DNA from: Companilactobacillus sp.
GTDB taxonomy: Bacteria; Bacillota; Bacilli; Lactobacillales; Lactobacillaceae
Reading direction: 5' to 3'
NCBI RefSeq assembly: GCF_022484265.1
Contig: NZ_JAKVLR010000001.1
Coordinates: 1,240,001-1,304,000, forward strand
Length of the DNA stretch: 64,000 nucleotides
The position numbers and the translations under genes were made by a program. Below the pieces are notes generated by a model. It was not told the DNA's origin and did not search any database. It was given only the letters and a program-made list of their open reading frames with translations. Position 1 is the stretch's first letter. Each line of letters opens with the position of its first letter. Shown in pieces: positions 25,082-33,299 of this stretch.

Positions 25082-26476
25082 CTAATCTACATCTACTTTC
25101 ATCGAATTTTCTGCATCGATATGTTTTACCGAATAGAAAGCATACATTAGCAATCCGATCAATAACCAGCCTGCATAGTTGAGCCAAGCATTTAGGGGGA
25201 GATTGGCTAGTAGCAAGATACAAACGATCATTGATGCGATTGGAATAACGTATCCAAATGGAACTTTGAAAGGACGTTCTAGATCTGGGTGCTGACGGCG
25301 TAACAAGATAACCATCAGAGAAATCAAGAAGAACACACATAGCGAGCCAACGTTAGCGAACACGGCTAAATTCTTAATATCCAACAATCCTGCACAAATT
25401 GCGGCAATGAATCCAATTAGCCATAAAGCGTTATTAGGACTACCTGACTTCTTATTTAATGTAGCAAATTTCTTAGGAAGGAATCCACCACGACTCATAG
25501 ACATCATGATGTTGGCTGAAGCGTAGATAAACGCGAGCACAACAGCGATGATACCAAGGATCGCACCGGCAGCAATTATTTGTGCTGCTACATTATGACC
25601 TTTTTCTAGAAGAACGAATGACATAGCTTCCGGAACGTTTAAACGATCAAACTTTACGACACCTGTCATTACCAAACTTACAACAACGTACATTAGGGTA
25701 GCTACAATCAGGGAGATGAGGATAGCTTTAGGGAGAGTCTTTTGCACGTTTTTAGTTTCCTCAGCAGAAGTGGCTAATGCATCAAAGCCTAAGAAGGCAA
25801 AGAACACTGTTGAGGCTCCGGCGAAGACGCCAGATACACCGTATGGTAAGAATGGTGTCCAGTTACTTTTATTAATATCTGAAAATCCTACGACTACAAA
25901 CAAGACAATGATTGCAATCTTAACTAGAACTAAGATATTATTTAAAACTTTACTTTCGCTAGTACCTTTCGATAAAACAAATGTTACAAGAAAAATCATG
26001 ATGACAGCAGGTAGATTGATGATCCCGCCATTAAATGGAGACATAATTAAAGCTTTGGGAATTTCTACGCCAAATTCGGCGAAGAATGAATGGACATATC
26101 CAGACCATCCATTCGCTACAGTTGCGGTAGTAGTAATATACACACCTAACAATGTCCAACCGGCAAAGAATCCTACACGTTTTCCGATCGAGGCCCACGC
26201 GTATACATAAGCACTACCAGAATTGGGGATACTAGTAGTTAGCTCCGCATAGCACAGACCGATCAGTCCACTGGCTAATGCCGCGATCAAGAATGAATAG
26301 ACAACTCCAGGTCCCGCATCGGTTGCAGCCACGATACCAGTCAATACTAAAATACCAGTACCGATGATTGCTCCGATCCCCAGAATCGAAAGATCAAACA
26401 GACCTAAGGTTTTCTTACGATCACCTTTTTTGGCATTATCCAAAAGGATCTTTATGTCAATTTTGTTATTATCCAT
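25082..26476 (-). CDS. APC family amino acid permease
   Basis: 464 residues, twelve predicted membrane segments, N-terminal APC motif LSILGIGAIIGTGILVLTG and the FAFLGFDALATSAEETKN consensus of the cationic/neutral amino acid transporter branch (YfnA-like). Starts 11 bases after the ald stop with no recognisable Shine-Dalgarno site, so translation may depend on coupling to ald. The pairing suggests alanine (or a related neutral amino acid) as substrate; this is inference from context. Confidence 0.85.
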   Translation of the reverse strand: MDNNKIDIKILLDNAKKGDRKKTLGLFDLSILGIGAIIGTGILVLTGIVAATDAGPGVVYSFLIAALASGLIGLCYAELTTSIPNSGSAYVYAWASIGKRVGFFAGWTLLGVYITTTATVANGWSGYVHSFFAEFGVEIPKALIMSPFNGGIINLPAVIMIFLVTFVLSKGTSESKVLNNILVLVKIAIIVLFVVVGFSDINKSNWTPFLPYGVSGVFAGASTVFFAFLGFDALATSAEETKNVQKTLPKAILISLIVATLMYVVVSLVMTGVVKFDRLNVPEAMSFVLLEKGHNVAAQIIAAGAILGIIAVVLAFIYASANIMMSMSRGGFLPKKFATLNKKSGSPNNALWLIGFIAAICAGLLDIKNLAVFANVGSLCVFFLISLMVILLRRQHPDLERPFKVPFGYVIPIASMIVCILLLANLPLNAWLNYAGWLLIGLLMYAFYSVKHIDAENSMKVDVD

Positions 26477-26487
26477 TGTTTGTTACA

Positions 26488-27603
26488 TTAACTGGTCTGA
26501 AGGTCAGCAGCAAATGGTGCGTATGGTAATTCCAAACTATCTGCTACGGCCTTTTCAGTTAATTTACCATCCCAAGTATTGATACCTGTCAAGATAGTAT
26601 TGTTCTTTGCGGCTTCGTTTAATCCCTTGTTAGCAATTTCTACTGCATAAGGAATTGTTGCACTGGAAAGTGCTTCAGTAGCAGTCTTTGGAACTGCACC
26701 AGGTATATTAGCAACTGTATAATGCAAGACATCATGTGATACGAATACTGGATCACTATGAGTTGTAGCTTTAACGCTAGTTTCGAAAATACCACCTTGG
26801 TCAATTGGAATATCAACCACTACAGAACCAGGTTCCATACTTTCGATCATTTCAGTTGTAACTAGTTTTGGAGCAACTGCACCTGGAATTAATACAGCCC
26901 CGACTACTAAATCAGATTTCTTAACGCACATGGCAATATTATGAGGATTTGAGATCAATGTTTGAACTTTTCCATCAAAAATATTTTCTACTTCTGCCAA
27001 TCTTGCTGCGTTGATATCAAGAATTGTTACGTTTGCACCTAATCCAACTGCAATCTTAGCTGCGTTGAATCCTACTGTTCCGGCGCCGATGATGGTTACT
27101 TCACCACGTCTAACACCGGGAACACCTGAAAGTAACAATCCTTTACCACCATTTACTTGTTCGAGGAAATGTGCCCCTACTTGGACTGACATACGTCCGG
27201 CAATTTCACTCATTGGAACTAATAGTGGCAATCCACCTCTTGGTCCAACCATCGTTTCATAACCAATTCCGGTGGTTCCACTCTTGAGTAGAGCTTCGGT
27301 GAGTTTCTTGTCAGCAGCTAAGTGAAGATATGTATAAATAATCAAATCATTTCTAAAATATTTGTACTCAGCTTCCAGAGGTTCTTTAACTTTGATAACC
27401 ATATTGCAGTTCCAAGCATCCTCTGCTGAACCCATCTCTGCTCCCATTTCTTTATATTGTGGATCTGTGTATCCTGATCCAACACCGGCATTGGTCTCAA
27501 CTACGACCTCATGCCCAGCCCGAACCAAATTTGCAACTCCGGCCGGTGTAATACCAACACGTTCTTCGTGATTTTTAATTTCTTTGGGTATACCAATTTT
27601 CAT
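26488..27603 (-). CDS. ald: Alanine dehydrogenase
   Basis: 371 residues, standard length. N-terminal MKIGIPKEIKNHEERVGITP with the substrate Arg and Lys of the family, catalytic-region His in YLHLAAD, Rossmann motif VTIIGAGTVGFNAAKIAVGLGANVT and PGAVPKTATEALSSATIPY. Interconverts L-alanine and pyruvate plus ammonium with NAD. Leads a two-gene operon with the permease. GGAGG upstream, and a cre-like site just before it suggests catabolite control. Confidence 0.93.
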   Translation of the reverse strand: MKIGIPKEIKNHEERVGITPAGVANLVRAGHEVVVETNAGVGSGYTDPQYKEMGAEMGSAEDAWNCNMVIKVKEPLEAEYKYFRNDLIIYTYLHLAADKKLTEALLKSGTTGIGYETMVGPRGGLPLLVPMSEIAGRMSVQVGAHFLEQVNGGKGLLLSGVPGVRRGEVTIIGAGTVGFNAAKIAVGLGANVTILDINAARLAEVENIFDGKVQTLISNPHNIAMCVKKSDLVVGAVLIPGAVAPKLVTTEMIESMEPGSVVVDIPIDQGGIFETSVKATTHSDPVFVSHDVLHYTVANIPGAVPKTATEALSSATIPYAVEIANKGLNEAAKNNTILTGINTWDGKLTEKAVADSLELPYAPFAADLQTS

Positions 27604-27622
27604 AATGGCGCCTCCTTAAAAT

Positions 27623-27636
27623 TGAAATCGCTTTCT
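27623..27636 (-). promoter_or_regulatory. cre-like site upstream of ald
   Basis: TGAAATCGCTTTCT (+ strand) fits the relaxed cre consensus WTGNAANCGNWNNCW; it is 20-33 bases before the ald start. The rest of the 319-base intergenic region holds a TATAAT (27883-27888) for the divergent gene and otherwise nothing recognised. Confidence 0.55.
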
Positions 27637-27922
27637 TAATGCAATCACAGTATAGCAAGATTTTATAAATTTCACAATCACTTTTCGTAAGATATTCTTA
27701 CAAAAATAGTTATAACATTGCCGTGTCAACGGTTATGATTAAGTAAATATTTATAATATATTGTTATAATGGGATAGAACTTTTTTCACAATGTGGCAAA
27801 CGTCATGTCATTTATTAAATAAATGCTATGCCAATTTTTTGTTATCCAGATAAAAACATTCCCAAATTAAGACTCCTAACGGTATAATAGGCGTAATAGT
27901 TTTTGGTTACGGAGGGGTTTTT

Positions 27923-28846
27923 ATGGAAGAAAGTACTAAAGAGATCAGAAAAAGACTAAAAAAAGGTTTCTTTCTGGCACTAATTGCTTCAATTACTTGG
28001 GGTATTTCTGGAGCTGTTCAACAAATTGTCGCTAAAGACATGAACATTCCTGCAATGTGGTTCGTTGGCGTTAGAACAACTGTCGCCGGAGTTATCCTGT
28101 TAGCAATTGCTTTAATTGTTTTACCCAAAAATGAATTCTTTTCGATTTTTAAATCTTGGAAAGAAACGCTGACTTTGATTGCGTTTTCAATTTTTGGATT
28201 GTTTTTAAATATGTACACGTTCTTTTATGCTATTCAACAAGGAAATGCATCAACTGCAACAATCCTTCAATACTTATCGCCATTGTTTATCATGTTAGGA
28301 TCGATAATCTTTTTCCATAAAAAAGTATTACGTGTCGACGTGATTTCTTTTGCCCTCGCTTTACTTGGTGTTGTATTGCTGATCACACGTGGTGACTTCT
28401 CAAAACTCGCCATTCCTTTTTCATCAGTACTTTGGGGAATTGGTAGTGGTATCACCGCTGCTTTATATATCGTTATCCCACAACAATTGATCGCTAAGCA
28501 CAACGGACTTTTGGTAACTGGTTGGGGAATGCTTTTTGCAGGTATTTTCTCAAACTTTTTCCATCCAATGTGGGTCAACGCACCGCACCTTTCAACAAAA
28601 GGATTGCTGGGCGTTATTGGCGTTATCTTATTGAGTAACGTTATTGCCTTCTTACTTATGGTATTCAGTACTAAATACACCACTGCCGCAACTATCAGTA
28701 TCACTGATGCGGTCCAGCCTTTTACTACCCTAGTGTTAAGTGTTCTATTCTTATCGCTACAAGTTAACTTTGCCGAAGTCGCTGGTGCTATTATTGTTGT
28801 AGTAGCAATTTATGTTTTAAATCGATTTGATGCAGATTCTCAGTAA
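27923..28846 (+). CDS. EamA/DMT superfamily transporter
   Basis: 307 residues, ten predicted membrane segments in two EamA repeats (SITWGISGAVQQIVAKDMNI...; FSSVLWGIGSGITAALYIVIP...). Drug/metabolite transporter superfamily; such proteins mostly export amino acids or related metabolites. Followed 23 bases later by the D-2-hydroxyacid dehydrogenase gene, so the two are probably an operon. Substrate unknown. Confidence 0.85.
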   Translation: MEESTKEIRKRLKKGFFLALIASITWGISGAVQQIVAKDMNIPAMWFVGVRTTVAGVILLAIALIVLPKNEFFSIFKSWKETLTLIAFSIFGLFLNMYTFFYAIQQGNASTATILQYLSPLFIMLGSIIFFHKKVLRVDVISFALALLGVVLLITRGDFSKLAIPFSSVLWGIGSGITAALYIVIPQQLIAKHNGLLVTGWGMLFAGIFSNFFHPMWVNAPHLSTKGLLGVIGVILLSNVIAFLLMVFSTKYTTAATISITDAVQPFTTLVLSVLFLSLQVNFAEVAGAIIVVVAIYVLNRFDADSQ

Positions 28847-28869
28847 CAAAAGGAGATTAATCACTTTTT

Positions 28870-29874
28870 ATGAAAATATTTGCTTACGGAATTCGAGAAG
28901 ATGAAAAACCATCATTGGAAAATTGGCAAAAAGCGAATCCTGAAGTTGAGGTCGGTTATACTGACCAAACATTGACGCCAGAAACTGCTAAATTAGCTGA
29001 TGGTGCCAGTGGCGTAGTCACTTTGCAGACTACACCTTACGAAAGAGAATCGTTGAAGATTTTGAATGACCAAGGTATCAAGAACATTTCGATCCGAAAT
29101 GTCGGTTATGATAATTTCAACTTTGACGACCTCAAGGAATTCGACATGAAACTATCAAATGTTCCCGTATACTCGCCTAACGCTATTGCCGAACACGCTG
29201 TGCTGATGATTGGTCGTTTATTAAGACGAATCCCAGAAGTTGATCAAAAATTCGATAATGGGGACTTTACTTGGGCTCCTACTATCGGTAAAGAATATCG
29301 TGAACAAACTGTCGGCGTTATTGGAACTGGTCATATTGGTCGTGTTGCCATCCAAATGCTGCAAGGATTCGGTGCCAAAGTCATTGCTTACGATGTCTAT
29401 CATAATGAAGATATCGAAAAGCAAGGATTGTACGTCGATACATTAGACGAGCTTTACCAACAAGCTGACGTCATTACGCTCCATGTTCCGTTAACATCTG
29501 ACAATGCTTACATGATCAATGACGATGCCATTTCAAAAATGAAAGACGGCGTCTACATTATCAATTGTGCCCGTGGTGAATTGATCAGCAATGAGGCACT
29601 GATCAAAGGTTTAGATAGCCACAAGATTGCTGGTGCAGGATTAGATGTTTTGGATCACGAAAACAATGTTTTTGGTAAAAAATGGGGCAGCATCGATAAC
29701 TTGCCCGACCCTACCATTAAAAATATTGCTGAACGTTTAAATGTTATTTTGACGCCGCACAATGCTTTTTATACTGAAACGGCTATCCGCAATATGATCG
29801 AAGTATCATTTAATTCCAATAAAGATCTAATTGAAGGTAAAATTCCTGACACGTTAGTCTTTTCAAAAAAATAA
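28870..29874 (+). CDS. D-2-hydroxyacid dehydrogenase (D-lactate / D-hydroxyisocaproate type), copy 1
   Basis: 334 residues, D-LDH family. NAD motif VGVIGTGHIGRVA (about residue 150), catalytic Arg in INCARGEL, Glu in LDHENN and His in TPHNAFYT; substrate-side YSPNAIAEHA. Reduces pyruvate or branched 2-ketoacids to D-hydroxyacids. Paralogue of the gene at 34484. Its place behind an EamA exporter rather than a glycolytic gene makes a ketoacid reductase role plausible; sequence alone does not separate D-LDH from D-HicDH. Confidence 0.85.
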   Translation: MKIFAYGIREDEKPSLENWQKANPEVEVGYTDQTLTPETAKLADGASGVVTLQTTPYERESLKILNDQGIKNISIRNVGYDNFNFDDLKEFDMKLSNVPVYSPNAIAEHAVLMIGRLLRRIPEVDQKFDNGDFTWAPTIGKEYREQTVGVIGTGHIGRVAIQMLQGFGAKVIAYDVYHNEDIEKQGLYVDTLDELYQQADVITLHVPLTSDNAYMINDDAISKMKDGVYIINCARGELISNEALIKGLDSHKIAGAGLDVLDHENNVFGKKWGSIDNLPDPTIKNIAERLNVILTPHNAFYTETAIRNMIEVSFNSNKDLIEGKIPDTLVFSKK

Positions 29875-29882
29875 TTCCATCA

Positions 29883-29914
29883 AAAATACACCAATCTAAT
29901 TTGGTGTATTTTTT
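29883..29914 (+). terminator. Terminator after D-hydroxyacid dehydrogenase copy 1
   Basis: AAATACACCA/TTGGTGTATTT with seven T. Confidence 0.88.
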
Positions 29915-30007
29915 TATATTTAGTTATAAACTGGTCATGCATGAGTCAAATAGATAACTGATGCGTTGTTAAAATGTATACATCAAAAAGTATCGGAGGT
30001 TTTAGTT

Positions 30008-30565
30008 ATGGTAGAAAAATATGAAGCAGATATCGTCGCCATCAATGGTGAGAAAATTGGTAAAAATCCACATGGCAAGGCTACCTTTTCCGTGAATGGC
30101 AATAATTTAGATATCAAGATCAGCATGGATGATACTCCAGAAAATACCCAGCATTGGGAGCATTTTCACGGCTTCCCAGATGGTAAAGATGCTCAAATCG
30201 CCACGGCAGCACAAGACGCAAATGGCGATGGATTCGTTGATCTTCCAGAAACAGAGCCAGTATCCGGAACTACCATGGTCCCATTTAACGACCAACCAGA
30301 AGAAATGAACATCCCCAATGACGAATATCCTGTATCAGATGACAAGGGACATTTCGATTATGAGCGAGTCGTTCCGTTAGATATTTTGGAGAAAAAATTT
30401 AAAGAAGCATTTGGCGATACAGAATTGAATCTCGATAAACGAGTAATCTATATCCACGGCGTTCCTGATAGTCTGGAACTTCCAGTTTCAGTCGGCGGTG
30501 CCGTTGGCGATTACGATGCTCACACTACCCTACCGATCGCAGTTGGAAAAATTAAAAGAGTCTAA
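30008..30565 (+). CDS. Conserved hypothetical protein with EF-hand-like motif
   Basis: 185 residues from ATG 30008 (GGAGG eight bases upstream). No signal peptide or membrane segment. The N-terminal half reads like a small beta-sandwich (EADIVAINGEKIGKNPHGKA...DIKISMDDTPENTQHWEHFHGF) and residues ~70-85 contain DANGDGFVDLPETE, a calcium-binding EF-hand/dockerin-like loop. His-rich spots (HWEHFHG; YIHG; DAHTT) could bind a metal. Weakly reminiscent of CHRD/superoxide-dismutase-like proteins, but I cannot name it. Monocistronic. Confidence 0.65.
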   Translation: MVEKYEADIVAINGEKIGKNPHGKATFSVNGNNLDIKISMDDTPENTQHWEHFHGFPDGKDAQIATAAQDANGDGFVDLPETEPVSGTTMVPFNDQPEEMNIPNDEYPVSDDKGHFDYERVVPLDILEKKFKEAFGDTELNLDKRVIYIHGVPDSLELPVSVGGAVGDYDAHTTLPIAVGKIKRV

Positions 30566-30600
30566 AAAAAATCCCGAGAATTTTATTCCCGGGATTTTTT
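30564..30600. terminator. Bidirectional terminator
   Basis: AAAAAATCCCG/CGGGATTTTTT with inner GAAT/ATTC; overlaps the stop of the preceding gene. Confidence 0.88.
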
Positions 30601-30605
30601 AGTGT

Positions 30606-30735
30606 TGAGCAGTTTGCTGATTCGTCTTGGCGGGACGAATCGCAACGATTCTAGGGTGGATCGATACAAGGCCCAAAGTAAGTTCAACAATCTAGTTGAT
30701 AAATTGGGCCTTGTATCAAAGCTCAGTTATCGTTG
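30606..30735. repeat. Nested inverted repeats between two convergent genes
   Basis: GATTCGTC (30619-30626)/GACGAATC (30634-30641); a 14-bp perfect pair GATACAAGGCCCAA (30663-30676)/TTGGGCCTTGTATC (30704-30717) with inner TCAAC/GTTGA; flanked by CAACGAT (30643)/ATCGTTG (30729). Ends 8 bases before the L-HicDH stop, so it would be in that gene's 3' untranslated region. Could be a decay-protecting structure, a small RNA or a remnant element. Confidence 0.55.
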
Positions 30736-30742
30736 TCAAAAA

Positions 30743-31669
30743 CTATTCTTCCATAGTTGCAAACTTCTCTTTGATTGTATTTGCAGAGTTCTCTAGTTTA
30801 GCCTCTTCTTCATCCGTTAACTTCAAATCATTAACGTACTCGATGCCATTTCGACCAACAACTGCTGGTTGTCCAAGATAAGTATCATATTTTTCATTAT
30901 AGGAAGAAACAGGACACTCAAGTTGAGAATCAGAGATAACTGATTGCGCCAATTTGACTGCGCAAGTTGCAATTCCAAAGCTGGTATATCCTTTACCTGA
31001 GTGGATAGCCCAACCACCACGTCTGATTTGTTCTTCAAGATCATCGAAGTCTAGGTCTTTGCCGTTTTCTTCGGCATATTCTTCGATAGGATGGTTATTG
31101 ATCGTTACAGTCGACCAAGCAACAAACTGTGATTCACCATGTTCGCCTAAAACATAGCCATTCACATTTTTATAATTAGTATCAAAATTTTCTGCGACGA
31201 TCCGTTGCATTCTAGCTGTATCCAAGAACGTTCCTGTAGCTAAGCATTGTTCCCGTGTGAATCCAGCTGTTCTTTGAAGATAATGGGCGATTGCGTCGCA
31301 AGGATTCATAGTATCAATCAAGACTCCGTTAAATCCTGATTCAGCAATTTTAGGAGCGATGTCTTTAACGATCTCTCTTGTATATTCAAATTCTGCCCAT
31401 CGATTACCTGAGTTATTATCTAGTGCGTGGATATTTCCAGAAGTTACAAATAAAATATCAGCATCTCTTAATTCAGAATAATCTTGAATTTTAATAGTAG
31501 TCGAAGTGTCCAATCTAGCTTGGCAATCTTCCAAGTCGAGTTGTTCAGCAACGGCCTTGCCTTCGTCGGCATCGATCAAGACCAACTCATCAGCAATTCC
31601 TTTAGTTACCAATGTATATGCTACGGTCACGCCAACGTGACCTACCCCGATTATTCCGAATTTTCTCAT
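30743..31669 (-). CDS. L-2-hydroxyisocaproate / L-lactate dehydrogenase family
   Basis: 308 residues. Rossmann motif GIIGVGHVGVTVAYTL, catalytic Asp-His pair equivalents in ATGTFLDTARMQR and LGEHGESQFVAWSTV, and GKGYTSFGIATCAV; these segments resemble L-HicDH of lactobacilli more than glycolytic LDH. Lies 71 bases after the branched-chain aminotransferase stop on the same strand, which supports a role in reducing 2-ketoisocaproate and similar acids to L-hydroxyacids. Confidence 0.8.
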   Translation of the reverse strand: MRKFGIIGVGHVGVTVAYTLVTKGIADELVLIDADEGKAVAEQLDLEDCQARLDTSTTIKIQDYSELRDADILFVTSGNIHALDNNSGNRWAEFEYTREIVKDIAPKIAESGFNGVLIDTMNPCDAIAHYLQRTAGFTREQCLATGTFLDTARMQRIVAENFDTNYKNVNGYVLGEHGESQFVAWSTVTINNHPIEEYAEENGKDLDFDDLEEQIRRGGWAIHSGKGYTSFGIATCAVKLAQSVISDSQLECPVSSYNEKYDTYLGQPAVVGRNGIEYVNDLKLTDEEEAKLENSANTIKEKFATMEE

Positions 31670-31740
31670 AGTCCTGTTCTCCTTTGTGTTTTTAGTCGTT
31701 CATTATTCGTAGTAATAACGGCTACTTATTATTAGTAGAA

Positions 31741-32772
31741 TTATTCTACTTGTTGTACCCAGCCTTCTGGTGCTTCAACAGTACCGAATTGGATACCTGT
31801 CAATGTGTCGTATAGTTTCTTAGTTACAGGTCCAACTTCAGTTTCACTGTAGAAGACATGAAGCTTACCATTATGTTCCAAACCACCAAGTGGCGAGATT
31901 ACAGCTGCAGTACCACAGGCACCAGCTTCAGCGAATTGATCAAGGTCGTTAACATCGATCTTCTCTTCTGAAGCACCCATGCCCAAGCGGTTCTTAGCAA
32001 GCCATAGTAATGAGTATTTTGTGACACTAGGTAAAATTGAAGGTGACTTAGGTGTCTTAAAGACGCCATCTTTAGTGATACCAAAGAAGTTAGCTGATCC
32101 AACTTCTTCAATGTATCTATGTTCAACTGGGTCTAAGTAAACACAGTCGGCGAAGCCATTTTCATGAGCGTTTTCTGCAGGAAGTAAACTAGCTGCGTAG
32201 TTACCACCAACTTTAGCTTGACCAGTACCTTTGTGAGCAGCACGGTCATATTGTGAAGTTGTAAAGTTGACTGGTGTTAATCCACCCTTGAAGTAGTTAC
32301 CTACAGGCATTGCGAAAATTGTGAAGATGTATTCTGGTGCTTGGTGTACTCCGATGACACCACCAGTACCGATAATCAATGGTCTTAGATAGAGAGTTGC
32401 TCCGTTTCCATAAGGTGGAACAAAGTCTGCGTTAGCCTTAACGACTTCCTTTGCTGCCTCAACGAATTTATCTTCTGGGAATACTGGCATCAAGAGTCTT
32501 TCACAGGATCTCTTGAATCTAGCTGCGTTTTGGTCTGGTCTGAACAATTGAATATGATTTTCAGGTGTCCGATATGCTTTCATACCTTCAAAGGCTGCTT
32601 GGCCATAGTGAAGAACTGGTGAAGCTTCACTGATATGCAATGTGCTGTCTTCAGTAAGTCCGGCGTCATGCCATTCTCCGTTTTCCCAATGGGCTGTGAA
32701 ACGATAAGGTAAGTCCATATATTCAAATCCTAGATTATTCCAATCTAATTTTGATGCATCTGCTTTTGCCAT
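31741..32772 (-). CDS. ilvE: Branched-chain amino acid aminotransferase
   Basis: 343 residues, type II BCAT length. PLP-binding segment GQAKVGGNYAASLLPAE with the Schiff-base Lys, YLDPVEHRYIEEVGSANFFGI, substrate loop EAGACGTAAVISPLG. Transaminates Leu, Ile and Val with 2-oxoglutarate. Preceded by a leader-peptide attenuator rich in branched-chain codons and followed by an L-HicDH gene: a transamination-reduction route for Leu/Ile/Val catabolism. Confidence 0.93.
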   Translation of the reverse strand: MAKADASKLDWNNLGFEYMDLPYRFTAHWENGEWHDAGLTEDSTLHISEASPVLHYGQAAFEGMKAYRTPENHIQLFRPDQNAARFKRSCERLLMPVFPEDKFVEAAKEVVKANADFVPPYGNGATLYLRPLIIGTGGVIGVHQAPEYIFTIFAMPVGNYFKGGLTPVNFTTSQYDRAAHKGTGQAKVGGNYAASLLPAENAHENGFADCVYLDPVEHRYIEEVGSANFFGITKDGVFKTPKSPSILPSVTKYSLLWLAKNRLGMGASEEKIDVNDLDQFAEAGACGTAAVISPLGGLEHNGKLHVFYSETEVGPVTKKLYDTLTGIQFGTVEAPEGWVQQVE

Positions 32773-32821
32773 GTGATTATCTCCTCTTACACTAAAAAAT
32801 TTTCACTCATTTCTAAAAAAC

Positions 32822-32928
32822 AAAAAAAGATGGCCATGTTGAATAGATCAACTTGGCCATCTTCGTTAGTCACCTTCTCGAGTTACCAAACATCGATTTT
32901 TGAAGGGTTCAACAAAGTCCAAGTTGAT
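32822..32928 (-). promoter_or_regulatory. Ribosome-mediated attenuator of ilvE
   Basis: Minus strand terminator: GATGGCCA (32854-32861 region)/TGGCCATC (32829-32836 region) with inner TTGA/TCAA, then seven T (32822-32828). The 5' arm sequence CCAAGTTGAT (complement of 32847-32856) is perfectly complementary, over 10 bases, to ATCAACTTGG inside the leader-peptide gene (complement of 32919-32928, codons 18-21). Pairing of these two would prevent the terminator. Confidence 0.8.
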
Positions 32929-32979
32929 GCACAAAATAATCACGACAACGATAATTGACAAAATATTCAAGTTGAGCAT
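32866..32979 (-). CDS. Branched-chain amino acid-rich leader peptide of ilvE
   Basis: 37 codons from ATG 32979 with AGGAGG at good spacing (AGGAGGTAACAGC before ATG). Residues 2-18 read LNLNILSIIVVVIILCI: 13 of these 17 codons are Leu, Ile or Val. The C-terminal part is charged (EPFKNRCLVTREGD). Stalling at these codons when branched-chain tRNAs are uncharged would free the antiterminator segment at codons 18-21. Alternatively it could be a tiny membrane protein; the downstream attenuator makes leader function more likely. Confidence 0.78.
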   Translation of the reverse strand: MLNLNILSIIVVVIILCINLDFVEPFKNRCLVTREGD

Positions 32980-33040
32980 TGCTGTTACCTCCTAAAATTA
33001 TTTGCTTAGATTAGAGAATTATTAGAACTAAGTTGCGTTT

Positions 33041-33069
33041 ATCGTATAACCCAGATTATCGATTGTCAA
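33041..33069 (-). promoter_or_regulatory. Promoter of the ilvE leader
   Basis: Minus strand TTGACA (complement of 33064-33069), 17-base spacer, TACGAT (complement of 33041-33046), about 60 bases before the leader peptide. Confidence 0.6.
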
Positions 33070-33299
33070 TGTTTTTTAAAAAATAAATCAATATTTTTAT
33101 TATTTACTAAGCTCTATACCGTACTATAGCCACAATTTGAAAAAGTTTTAAAAAAGAATTTACGACTTGCTTTTCCAATTCATACTATATAATGCCAAAA
33201 TTAAAATGATTTAAATTCATGAATATAGTCTTTATTTTCGGTTGACATTTTTTAATTATCGTCTAATAATGCAGTTACAAAAATTTGGAGGCGGTATTT

